Shown: piece after piece, positions 1 through 6,621 of the stretch
How the letters are laid out: each line of letters begins with the position of its first letter
Numbering within the stretch: the stretch's first letter is position 1
Source: Desulfovibrionaceae bacterium
GTDB lineage: Bacteria > Desulfobacterota > Desulfovibrionia > Desulfovibrionales > Desulfovibrionaceae
Direction of reading: 5' to 3'
NCBI GenBank assembly: GCA_900770205.1
Contig: CAAGJV010000420.1
Span: 1-6,682, forward strand
Length of the DNA stretch: 6,682 nucleotides
The notes under the pieces: model-generated
The model's database searches: none
What the model saw: only the letters and a program-made list of their open reading frames with translations
What the model was told of the DNA's origin: nothing
Translations under genes and position numbers: made by a program

Positions 1-74
1 CCCTTTCCGATGGTTCCCAGTTCGACCGCTGCCTCGGCCTCCTCTTCGGCCTGTCTCTCAGGAACTTAGCATGA
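1..74 (+). CDS. 3' end of an unidentified upstream gene (partial)
   Basis: The reading frame starting at base 3 is open from the window edge to a TGA at 72-74 and reads as a plausible protein C-terminus (about 23 residues, ending ...LFGLSLRNLA). Its codons mostly end in C or G like those of the neighbouring genes, and the other two forward frames give low-complexity Pro- or Ser/Ala-rich peptides, so this is the likeliest coding frame. The stop overlaps the next gene's start in a four-base ATGA junction (71-74), a usual sign of translational coupling within an operon. I do not recognise the protein from so short a tail and assign no function. Confidence 0.6.
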   Translation, partial: LSDGSQFDRCLGLLFGLSLRNLA

Positions 75-589
75 GCCTTTTTTTCACCTCGCTTTTTCTT
101 CTTGCTCTCATTATCTGCGTGCTGCTCAATCTGGTATCGCTTCCGGGCAACTGGGCCATGGCTGCGCTTACGGCCGCATGGTATCTGCTTGTTCCTCACC
201 ATGGGCTCGACCTTTCCTTCTTCATTCCCTTTGTGGGAATGGCTATTGCCGGGGAGGCCCTGGAACTCGCCACCCAGGTATGGGGAGCAAAAAAATACGG
301 ATCGTCAAAAGTATCAACGTGGTCCGGCATCATAGGCGCCATCATAGGCGCTATTATAGGCGCTCCCTTTCTTTTCGGCCTCGGCTCTGTTCTCGGCGCT
401 CTTGCCGGAGCATGGACGGGGTGCTGCCTTGCGGAACTTCTTATCCGCAGGCAGCCTGCAGCCGCTGCTTTTCGTGCGGCACAGGGCGCACTTGTGGGGC
501 GTTTCCTCGGCATGGTCATAAAGTTCGGCATCGGCATTGCCATGTTCTTTCTCACCGCTTCCCGCGTATGGCCGCCTTCCCTTTTCTAA
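71..589 (+). CDS. DUF456-family small integral membrane protein
   Basis: A 172-residue, very hydrophobic protein that matches the DUF456 family in layout; the molecular function of that family is not established. Visible features are an N-terminal membrane segment (about residues 3-24) followed by the short LPGNW motif (24-28), further membrane segments around 29-42 and 49-65, a polar stretch with Glu62 and Glu65 and a WGAKKYGSSK loop (71-80), then two glycine-rich segments (about 84-103 and 104-125) and a last hydrophobic segment (about 142-162). The glycine-rich part contains a GIIG/AIIG/AIIG repeat that resembles a glycine zipper, suggesting tight helix packing or oligomerisation in the inner membrane (inference). 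The ATG at 71 is preceded by AGGA (60-63) at a seven-base spacing and overlaps the stop of the upstream gene. TrmJ follows after 26 bases. Confidence 0.8.
   Translation: MSLFFTSLFLLALIICVLLNLVSLPGNWAMAALTAAWYLLVPHHGLDLSFFIPFVGMAIAGEALELATQVWGAKKYGSSKVSTWSGIIGAIIGAIIGAPFLFGLGSVLGALAGAWTGCCLAELLIRRQPAAAAFRAAQGALVGRFLGMVIKFGIGIAMFFLTASRVWPPSLF
326..361 (+). repeat. three tandem 12-base units inside the DUF456 gene
   Basis: Three consecutive 12-base units (326-337, 338-349, 350-361) read GGCATCATAGGC, GCCATCATAGGC and GCTATTATAGGC. They differ at only a few positions and encode GIIG-AIIG-AIIG at residues 86-97. The unit is a multiple of three, so gain or loss of a copy would keep the frame and lengthen or shorten the glycine-zipper helix. 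Glycine-rich repeats are common in this family, so protein-level selection alone may explain it. Confidence 0.8.
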
Positions 590-615
590 CTGCACAGAAC
601 TCAGGCAGATAACCC

Positions 616-1389
616 ATGAAGAAAAATCCGGAACTCACTGCAGTAATGAAGAATCTGCGCCTTGTCCTTGTTCGGACCAACTTCCCTGAAAACATAGGCA
701 TGGCCGCACGCGCCTCAGCAAATTTCGGCCATTGCCCCCTGCACCTCGTCAGCCCGAGGCGCTGGGATTACGAAAAGGCCCTGCCCACGGCTACAAGCCA
801 GGGGCAGCCTCTCCTCGATTCCATCACGCTCGATCATTCCGTGCAGGAAGCGGTCTCTCCCTGCACGCTCGTGATAGGAACAACGGCAAGAACCGGCGGC
901 GCAAGGCAGGAGCTCATCACGCCAAGGCAGGCTGCCAGCGAAGCGGCATCGCGCCTCTGTGCAGGAGAGAAGGTCGCCATCATGTTCGGCCCGGAAGACA
1001 GGGGCCTCAGCAATGAAGACCTCGCAAACTGCGGGCGGCTCGTCACCATTCCCACGGCGCCGGGAGCGTCGTCGCTGAACCTGGCTCAAGCCGTACTGCT
1101 CATGGTGTACGAGTGCTATCTGGCCATGCCCGATGCAGAAAAAATAGACTGCCATCCAAGCCTTTCCCGGAGAATCACGGCGCAGGAGAGAGATTTTCTT
1201 TTCCATACGCTGAAAAAGACTCTTATCAATATTGGAACCATACCCGGGGATAACCCCGAACACTTTTTCCTCCCCCTTTCGCGTTTTTTCGACAGGGCAG
1301 ATATTCGCCGCCACGAAATGGATATTTTCATGGGGATCTGCCGCCAGGTGGAACACCTTATAGAGAGTCTGCCTTCAGTAAAATCCTGA
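616..1389 (+). CDS. trmJ: TrmJ-like tRNA (cytidine/uridine-2'-O-)-methyltransferase, SPOUT/TrmH family group 1
   Basis: A 257-residue SPOUT (SpoU/TrmH) methyltransferase, close in length to E. coli TrmJ (about 246). The family transfers a methyl group from S-adenosylmethionine to a ribose 2'-OH; TrmJ acts on position 32 of tRNA anticodon loops in the cytoplasm. All three motifs are visible: motif 1 as ENIGMAARA (25-33, with Asn26 and Arg32), motif 2 as MFGPEDRGLSNED (123-135), and motif 3, which forms the trefoil-knot cofactor site, from Ile145-Pro146 through SSLNLAQAV (152-160). A GTTAR segment (88-92) fits the family's ATSAR loop. Residues from about 180 onward match the helical C-terminal extension of TrmJ proteins. 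The ATG at 616 has only a weak AGG (603-605) upstream; Met11 (base 646) begins right at the conserved core and is an alternative start. The family is clear, but the target nucleotide is inferred by homology. Confidence 0.88.
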   Translation: MKKNPELTAVMKNLRLVLVRTNFPENIGMAARASANFGHCPLHLVSPRRWDYEKALPTATSQGQPLLDSITLDHSVQEAVSPCTLVIGTTARTGGARQELITPRQAASEAASRLCAGEKVAIMFGPEDRGLSNEDLANCGRLVTIPTAPGASSLNLAQAVLLMVYECYLAMPDAEKIDCHPSLSRRITAQERDFLFHTLKKTLINIGTIPGDNPEHFFLPLSRFFDRADIRRHEMDIFMGICRQVEHLIESLPSVKS

Positions 1390-1477
1390 AAAATCTCCTC
1401 TCTGCACTCTTGCGAAAATCTGCAGGAACTGGAAATGTATGCGCATCTGATTTTCAAAATCAATGCAGGGAGTTCCC
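1390..1477 (+). promoter_or_regulatory. probable control region of the efflux operon
   Basis: This 88-base gap is the longest in the window and lies between trmJ and the adaptor gene. It holds three same-direction copies of AAAATC (1390-1395, 1415-1420, 1456-1461). The last two sit in a longer imperfect direct repeat: AAAATC followed by TGCAGG, with two extra bases in the second copy. A possible -35-like TTGCGA lies at 1410-1415, but no good -10 box follows at normal spacing, so I do not claim a specific promoter. No intrinsic terminator is visible after trmJ, so read-through from upstream is also possible. Confidence 0.4.
1448..1462. promoter_or_regulatory. 15-base perfect palindrome, candidate repressor operator
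   Basis: Bases 1448-1462 read TGATTTTCAAAATCA, two seven-base arms around a central C. The element ends 16 bases before the chosen adaptor start and directly precedes its ribosome binding site. Perfect short palindromes here are typical operator sites for dimeric repressors of RND pumps (TetR- or MarR-like), but no regulator gene lies in the window. A one-base loop cannot form an RNA hairpin without opening several pairs, which favours a DNA-binding site over a terminator. The assignment is inference. Confidence 0.4.
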
Positions 1478-2578
1478 ATGCTGCTTAAATTTCTGCCCTA
1501 TCTTCTTGGAGCCGTTCTTCTTTCCGGCTGTTCCAGCCAGCCTGAACAAGCAAAAAAGCAGGAACGGAGCGCTCTGGTCACTCTTGCCGTTTCCGAAGCC
1601 AGGGATGTTCCCTACAGGATAGAAGCCGTGGGAACGGTGTCTCCTTCATCCTCGGTCAATATCGTCTCCCGAACAGAGGGAGAGCTTCGGGAGGTGCTCA
1701 TCCGCGATGGGGAGCATGTCAAAAAAGGCCAGCTGCTCTTCTCCATAGAAAAAGACCCTTACGAAATAGCTCTCCATCAGGCGCAGGCCAGGTACGCAAG
1801 CGACAAGGCAAAGCTGGCAAAGGCAAACGATGACTACTCCCGCGCCCTGAAAATGAATAAGGGCGGCTTTTCCAGCGCGGCAGAAACCGATGCCGCCCGC
1901 GTGGCCATGGTGGCTGCGCAAAGCGCCGTGAGAGAAGATGCCGCCGCCGTGGAAAAGGCGGAACTCGATCTTTCCTACTGTGAAATACATTCTCCCATAG
2001 ATGGCCGCGCCGGCGATATCGCCGTAGATGAAGGAAACGTCCTCACCGAGCAAAGGCTCCTTGTTGTTGTCGATGCCATACAGCCGGCGGAAGTCACCTT
2101 CAGCGTTCCGGAAAAATATCTGCCCCTGATCCGCCGCAGATTCGAGGAAAACACGCTTACCGTTTCCGCTTCTTCCAAAGAAGGAAAACCACTTGCAGGC
2201 AGCGTTGTTTTCGTGGGAAATATCGATGCGGAAACAGGAACGGTGCCGCTCAAGGCCCGGTTTGAAAACAAGCAGACGGAACTCTGGCCAGGGGAATTCC
2301 TCAAGCTCCATCTTCAGCTCGATACCATTAAAACCGCGGTTGCCGTTCCAAACCGTACCGTCATGCTGGGGCCGGACGGCCCCTTTGTCTATGTGGTCGG
2401 GCAGGATAACAGGGCAAGAATACGCCTGGTAAGCACCGGCATCGAAAACAGCGGCATAACCGTTATCACCCAGGGGCTCGCCCTTGGGGAAAAGGTGGTT
2501 CTTGAAGGCCATGTCCGCCTGCGCGATGGCATGAGCGTGCGCATACAAGGCACGACTCCGGCTCGGGGAGAGAAGTGA
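1478..2578 (+). CDS. RND efflux periplasmic adaptor subunit (membrane fusion protein), lipoprotein
   Basis: A 366-residue HlyD/AcrA-type adaptor linking an RND pump to an outer-membrane channel. I place the start at the ATG at 1478: it has AGGGAG (1467-1472) at a five-base spacing and gives a clean lipoprotein signal with lipobox LSGC (15-18, Cys18 lipidated), whereas the in-frame ATG at 1463 adds five residues and lacks a ribosome binding site. Domains in order: first lipoyl half (about 60-95, with RDGEHVKKGQLLF at 76-88), alpha-helical hairpin rich in Ala/Lys/Glu (about 98-167), second lipoyl half (HSPIDGRAG onward, about 171-200), beta-barrel (about 203-285, with DAETGT and LWPGEFLKLHL), and membrane-proximal domain to the end. 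Residue +2 after Cys is Ser, unlike the Asp in E. coli AcrA, so which membrane anchors it is uncertain. The stop overlaps the pump start, so the two are coupled. Confidence 0.92.
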   Translation: MLLKFLPYLLGAVLLSGCSSQPEQAKKQERSALVTLAVSEARDVPYRIEAVGTVSPSSSVNIVSRTEGELREVLIRDGEHVKKGQLLFSIEKDPYEIALHQAQARYASDKAKLAKANDDYSRALKMNKGGFSSAAETDAARVAMVAAQSAVREDAAAVEKAELDLSYCEIHSPIDGRAGDIAVDEGNVLTEQRLLVVVDAIQPAEVTFSVPEKYLPLIRRRFEENTLTVSASSKEGKPLAGSVVFVGNIDAETGTVPLKARFENKQTELWPGEFLKLHLQLDTIKTAVAVPNRTVMLGPDGPFVYVVGQDNRARIRLVSTGIENSGITVITQGLALGEKVVLEGHVRLRDGMSVRIQGTTPARGEK

Positions 2579-5500
2579 TGAATATTTCTGCGGTATTCAT
2601 CAAACGGCCTGTAGCCACCACGCTGCTCATGATGGGCATTTTCGTTTTCGGCTGGATGAGCTACCTGAAGCTTCCTCTCAGCGAAAATCCCAATATCGAC
2701 TACCCCGTTATCATCGTCACCGCCACGCTGCGCGGAGCCTCGCCCGAGGTCATGGCCACTTCCGTGGCAAAGCCGCTGGAAAAGCAGCTCTCAACCATCT
2801 CCAGCATCAAGAACATGACTTCCATCAGCAAGCTGGGAAGTACGCTTGTCCGCATAGAGTTTGAACTGGACCGCGATATCGATGGGGCGGCGCTCGATGT
2901 TCAGTCGGCCATATCCATCGCCTATTCCAAAATGCCGGACACCATGACGCAGATGCCCCGCTTCATGAAGCTCGACCCGGATGCCCTGCCCATTATCCAG
3001 ATTGCGCTCACTTCCAACACGCTCACCAGGCAGCAGCTCACGGATTACGCGGAAAACTATGTGTCCCAGCGCCTTTCCATGGTGGCCGGCGTTTCCAAAT
3101 CCGATGTTCGCGGTGCGAAAAGATACGCCGTGCGCGTCAATCTCCGGCCCGACCTCATGAAAGCCCGCGATGTCAGCGCCGAAGAAATTCGCAGCGGCAT
3201 CGATGCCGCCAACGTGACCCTCCCTACAGGAAAGCTGGAAGGATCCGACAGAATCCGCAACATCAAAGACAATGGCTCTCTCATACGGGCCGAGGATTTT
3301 GCCAGGATCGTGGTGGCATGGAGAAACGGTGCTCCTGTCCGCCTCAGCGATGTAGCCGAGGTGGTGGAAGGCGTGGAAGAAACGAACCAGGCCAGCTTCA
3401 TCAGCGGGAATCCGGGCGTTATCGTTCAGGTGACAAGGCAGCCCGGGGGAAACACCGTTCAAATAGTCAGTGATGTCCTTGAACTCCTTGCCGATATTGA
3501 AAATTCCCTTCCTCCCTCCATACAGATGGCCGTTGTGGAAGATACGTCCATCCCCATCAGGGAATCCGTAGAGGAAGTGGAATTCACCCTGCTTCTCACC
3601 ATCTTTCTTGTTGTTCTTGTCATCTACCTCTTCCTTCGCGACGGCATGGCCACCATTATCCCCAGCCTTGCCCTGCCGCTTTCCGTTCTGGCCACTTTTC
3701 CCCTTATGTTCTTCTCCAAGTTCAGTCTCGACAACATGTCGCTCATGGCGTTGATTCTGGTGGTGGGCTTCGTGGTAGACGATGCCATCGTCATGCTGGA
3801 AAATATCATCCGCCACAGGGAAATGGGCAAGTCTCCCTTTCAGGCTGCCATGGATGGTTCAGGGGAAATAGGCTTCACCATCCTTTCCATGACGATCTCT
3901 CTCGGCGCCGTGTTCATTCCGCTGCTTTTCCTTCCAGGGATAGCAGGCCGGATGTTCTTTGAATTTGCGGCCGTCATCATCATGGCCATTTCCATCTCGT
4001 TCTTTATTTCCATCAGCCTTACGCCCATGATGAGCGCCATGTTTCTCACCGATCAATCTGTACACAGGAAGGAAACAGGCATAAAGGCCGCCATGGAAGC
4101 CTTTTTCTCCACGCTCGTCTCCCTGTATTCCCGAAGCCTGCGCGTCGTCATGCGGCATAAATTTCTCACGCTGCTCGGCTCCTTCTCACTTATTGCCGCC
4201 ACATGGTGGCTGTCCACCATGGTGCCTACAGGCTATTTTCCCGCCATAGACGGTGGGCGTATCCGAACCTATCTCCGTGCAGAAGAATCCATCTCCTTCC
4301 CGGCGCTGGCCAAGGCCGTGCAGGAACTTCACCCCATCATCGCCGCCGACCCGGCAGTGCGCAGCTTCACCACCACCATAGGCGGCGGCACGCGGTCGGA
4401 AACCAACACGGCCAACATTATGATACGCCTCAAGCCTGTGAACGAACGGGACAACATCAACATTGTTATCGACAGGCTGAGAAAAGCCCTTGGCAGCAAC
4501 CCTACGCTGATGGTATCCCTCCGCAACGCCAACATGCAAAGCTCCGGCGGAAGCAGCACCGGCGTATACACCTACACGCTTGTCGGCAGCGATACGGCTG
4601 AACTCTATGCCGCCTCGCGGGAACTTGAAGAAGCCCTGCACCATGTCAAGAGCGTGAGAGACATAGGTTCCGATCTTCAGCTGATGAACCCCTCCATACG
4701 GCTTATTGTCGACAGGGACAAGGCAACCATGCTGGGGATCACCCTTGCGCAGATAGAGCAGTCCCTCTACTCCGCCTTCGGAACGCGAGAAGTCTCCACC
4801 ATCTATACCGACATCAGCGACTACTCCGTGAGGATGGAAGTTCTCCGTGAACTTCAGGACAGCGCAAGTATCCTCGAGGGCATTTATCTTCGCTCCTCCA
4901 AGGGAAAGCTTGTCCCCATGGAAACGCTTGTTACCCGGCAGTTCGAGGCAGGCCCTCTCTCCGTGAATCATAAGGGGCAGTTTCCTGCCGTCACCGTTTC
5001 CTTCAACGTGGCCAGCGGCTACTCCATAGGCGATGCCATGGCCGATGTGGAAAGAACGGCGAATGATCTGCTGCCGGACTCCGTCACCGGCAGCCTTACC
5101 GGAACGGCGCAGGACTTCAAGGATTCCGTGCACGACATGATCCTCATCATCATCGTTGCCCTCCTGCTCATCTACATTGTGCTGGGCATCCTCTATGAAA
5201 GCTTCATACACCCCATCACCATCCTCTCAGGCCTTCCTTCGGCGGCCTTCGGAGCGCTCTTCTGCCTGTGGCTGTTCGATTCCGAACTGAACATGACAGC
5301 CTTTGTAGGCATCATCATGCTCATAGGCATCGTCAAAAAGAATGCCATCATGGTTCTTGATTTTGCGCTGGAAGCCGAACGGAACGGCAATCTCAGTACG
5401 GAACAGGCCATCCTCCAGGGGTGCATCATCCGCTTCCGCCCCATCCTCATGACCACGCTTGCCGCTGTCATGGGAGCGCTTCCTCTGGCGTTCGGCATTG

Positions 5501-5691
5501 GCGCCACAGGCGCAGAAGCACGCCAGCCTATAGGAATATGCGTTGCCGGCGGACTTATCTTCTCGCAGATCGTCACACTGTACATAACGCCGGTGTATTA
5601 CGTCTACCTCGATCATCTGGGGAAGTATGTGCAGAAAAAGCTGCGCCGCCTTTTCAGGAAGAACCTTGCCGAATCATCGGAAGAAGCATAA
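2578..5691 (+). CDS. RND multidrug efflux permease, MdtB/MdtC-like (HAE-1 type)
   Basis: A 1037-residue inner-membrane pump of normal length for the family; it would export substrates using the proton gradient, working as a trimer with the preceding adaptor. The ATG at 2578 is preferred over the in-frame GTG at 2575: it has GGGGAG (2565-2570) at seven bases, forms a TGATG overlap with the adaptor stop, and gives the classic MNIS...KRPVATTLL N-terminus. TM1 is about 10-30, then a large periplasmic porter loop, TM2 from about 336, a second loop after TM7 (about 529-547), and TM8 from about 854. The proton-relay residues are intact: Asp401-Asp402 in TM4 (VVDDAIVMLENI), Lys921 in TM10 (VKKNAIMVLDFA), and Arg952 in the RFRPILMTT motif, which line up with AcrB Asp407/408, Lys940 and Arg971. 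The style (NIS start, VVDDAIV, VKKNA) is nearest MdtB/MdtC, but only one permease gene is present, so a homotrimer is likely. Substrate cannot be read from sequence. Confidence 0.94.
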   Translation: MNISAVFIKRPVATTLLMMGIFVFGWMSYLKLPLSENPNIDYPVIIVTATLRGASPEVMATSVAKPLEKQLSTISSIKNMTSISKLGSTLVRIEFELDRDIDGAALDVQSAISIAYSKMPDTMTQMPRFMKLDPDALPIIQIALTSNTLTRQQLTDYAENYVSQRLSMVAGVSKSDVRGAKRYAVRVNLRPDLMKARDVSAEEIRSGIDAANVTLPTGKLEGSDRIRNIKDNGSLIRAEDFARIVVAWRNGAPVRLSDVAEVVEGVEETNQASFISGNPGVIVQVTRQPGGNTVQIVSDVLELLADIENSLPPSIQMAVVEDTSIPIRESVEEVEFTLLLTIFLVVLVIYLFLRDGMATIIPSLALPLSVLATFPLMFFSKFSLDNMSLMALILVVGFVVDDAIVMLENIIRHREMGKSPFQAAMDGSGEIGFTILSMTISLGAVFIPLLFLPGIAGRMFFEFAAVIIMAISISFFISISLTPMMSAMFLTDQSVHRKETGIKAAMEAFFSTLVSLYSRSLRVVMRHKFLTLLGSFSLIAATWWLSTMVPTGYFPAIDGGRIRTYLRAEESISFPALAKAVQELHPIIAADPAVRSFTTTIGGGTRSETNTANIMIRLKPVNERDNINIVIDRLRKALGSNPTLMVSLRNANMQSSGGSSTGVYTYTLVGSDTAELYAASRELEEALHHVKSVRDIGSDLQLMNPSIRLIVDRDKATMLGITLAQIEQSLYSAFGTREVSTIYTDISDYSVRMEVLRELQDSASILEGIYLRSSKGKLVPMETLVTRQFEAGPLSVNHKGQFPAVTVSFNVASGYSIGDAMADVERTANDLLPDSVTGSLTGTAQDFKDSVHDMILIIIVALLLIYIVLGILYESFIHPITILSGLPSAAFGALFCLWLFDSELNMTAFVGIIMLIGIVKKNAIMVLDFALEAERNGNLSTEQAILQGCIIRFRPILMTTLAAVMGALPLAFGIGATGAEARQPIGICVAGGLIFSQIVTLYITPVYYVYLDHLGKYVQKKLRRLFRKNLAESSEEA

Positions 5692-5742
5692 CGGCACAGC
5701 CCGGAATCTTTCATCTTCCCCATCAACAACAGAGAGAATACC

Positions 5743-6621
5743 ATGCTGAACGAATACGAACACCGCTTTCTTTCCTCAGAAGTTCCGCCCGTTCCCGCCA
5801 ATCAGGCGCGCTTCCATGTCATCCCTGTTCCGTATGAAGCAACCGTAAGCTACGCAGGAGGAACAGCAAAGGGGCCGGAAGCCATACTCGAAGCTTCCAA
5901 TCAGCTGGAACTTTTCGATGGCACAAGCTTTCCAGGAACGCACGGCATCTTCACGCATGCGCCGGTAAACTGCGAAGGCAGTCCGGAAGAAGTGATGGAA
6001 CGCATAAGGCAGGCCGTTTTTAAAGCGCTTCAGTGCAGCGCCATGCCCGTGGTTCTCGGAGGAGAACATTCTCTCACCTATGGAGCGCTCGCCGCCTGCA
6101 AGGAACGCTTCGGCACCATCGGCGTTATCCAGTTCGATGCCCACGCCGATCTGCGAGACAGCTATGAAGGGAGCAGATGGAGCCATGCCAGCGCGATGCG
6201 GCGCGCCGTGAGCGACCTTGATCTCCCCCTTGTTCAGATAGGAAACAGAATTTTCTGCAAGGAAGAGCTGGAAGCCAGAAAAAAGCATCACGTGGTAAGC
6301 TGGGATGCCCCGCTCCTGTACCGACGCGGCATTCCTGAAAACCTCATTCCCGCAGATTTTCCCCGTAATGTCTTCATTACCTTCGATGTAGACGGGCTCG
6401 ACCCTTCCATCATGCCGGATACCGGAACCCCCGTTCCCGGCGGGCTCGGCTGGTACCAGGCTCTGGATCTTGCCTCAAAAGCCATGGAAGGCCGAAGGTT
6501 GATAGGATTTGATATCGTTGAACTCGCTCCCAGGCCGGGTAATATCGTTTCCGATTTCACCGCCGCCAGCCTGACCTATGCCCTCATGGGGCTTGCAGAA
6601 CGCAGCGGCAGCCTGGGGTAA
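5743..6621 (+). CDS. speB: agmatinase / arginase-family ureohydrolase
   Basis: A 292-residue binuclear-manganese ureohydrolase, similar in length to known agmatinases (about 290-306). Agmatinase splits agmatine into putrescine and urea in the cytoplasm, as part of polyamine synthesis from arginine. The full metal site is visible: His109 in GGEHSLT, Asp132/His134/Asp136 in DAHADLR, and Asp215/Asp217 in FDVDGLDP. His148 in SHASAMRRA matches the conserved catalytic-loop His, and Glu260 in FDIVELAP matches the conserved active-site Glu. The YEGSRWSHAS stretch resembles B. subtilis-type SpeB more than E. coli SpeB or true arginases. The ATG at 5743 follows a purine-rich AGAGAGAA (5731-5738), and the N-terminus fits the family. 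The gene starts 51 bases after the pump gene with no visible terminator between them. Agmatine is the likeliest substrate, but related guanidino compounds (arginine, guanidinobutyrate, formiminoglutamate) cannot be excluded from sequence alone. Confidence 0.87.
   Translation: MLNEYEHRFLSSEVPPVPANQARFHVIPVPYEATVSYAGGTAKGPEAILEASNQLELFDGTSFPGTHGIFTHAPVNCEGSPEEVMERIRQAVFKALQCSAMPVVLGGEHSLTYGALAACKERFGTIGVIQFDAHADLRDSYEGSRWSHASAMRRAVSDLDLPLVQIGNRIFCKEELEARKKHHVVSWDAPLLYRRGIPENLIPADFPRNVFITFDVDGLDPSIMPDTGTPVPGGLGWYQALDLASKAMEGRRLIGFDIVELAPRPGNIVSDFTAASLTYALMGLAERSGSLG

Noticed and set aside
1402..1425. CTGCA (1402-1406) and TGCAG (1421-1425) as a terminator hairpin after trmJ
   Set aside because: A five-pair stem with a 14-base loop and no T-run downstream is too weak to call.
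1410..1440. TTGCGA with the downstream ATGTAT as a sigma-70 promoter
   Set aside because: Spacing to ATGTAT is 19 bases and its match to TATAAT is poor, so it does not stand as a promoter call on sequence alone.
1646..2548. Antisense open frame of 300 codons opposite the adaptor gene
   Set aside because: It mirrors the adaptor coding region, shows no domain or sensible start signal, and has the composition expected of a shadow frame.
2791..3816. Long antisense open frame (341 codons) opposite the pump gene
   Set aside because: Its translation is rich in His, Gly and Asp with no recognisable domain, and it lies fully opposite a clearly coding RND gene. Such frames arise from codon bias on the coding strand.
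4186..5211. Second long antisense open frame (341 codons) opposite the pump gene
   Set aside because: Same reasoning: low-information composition, no family match I can recognise, and fully covered by the conserved permease frame. The equal length of the two antisense frames appears coincidental.
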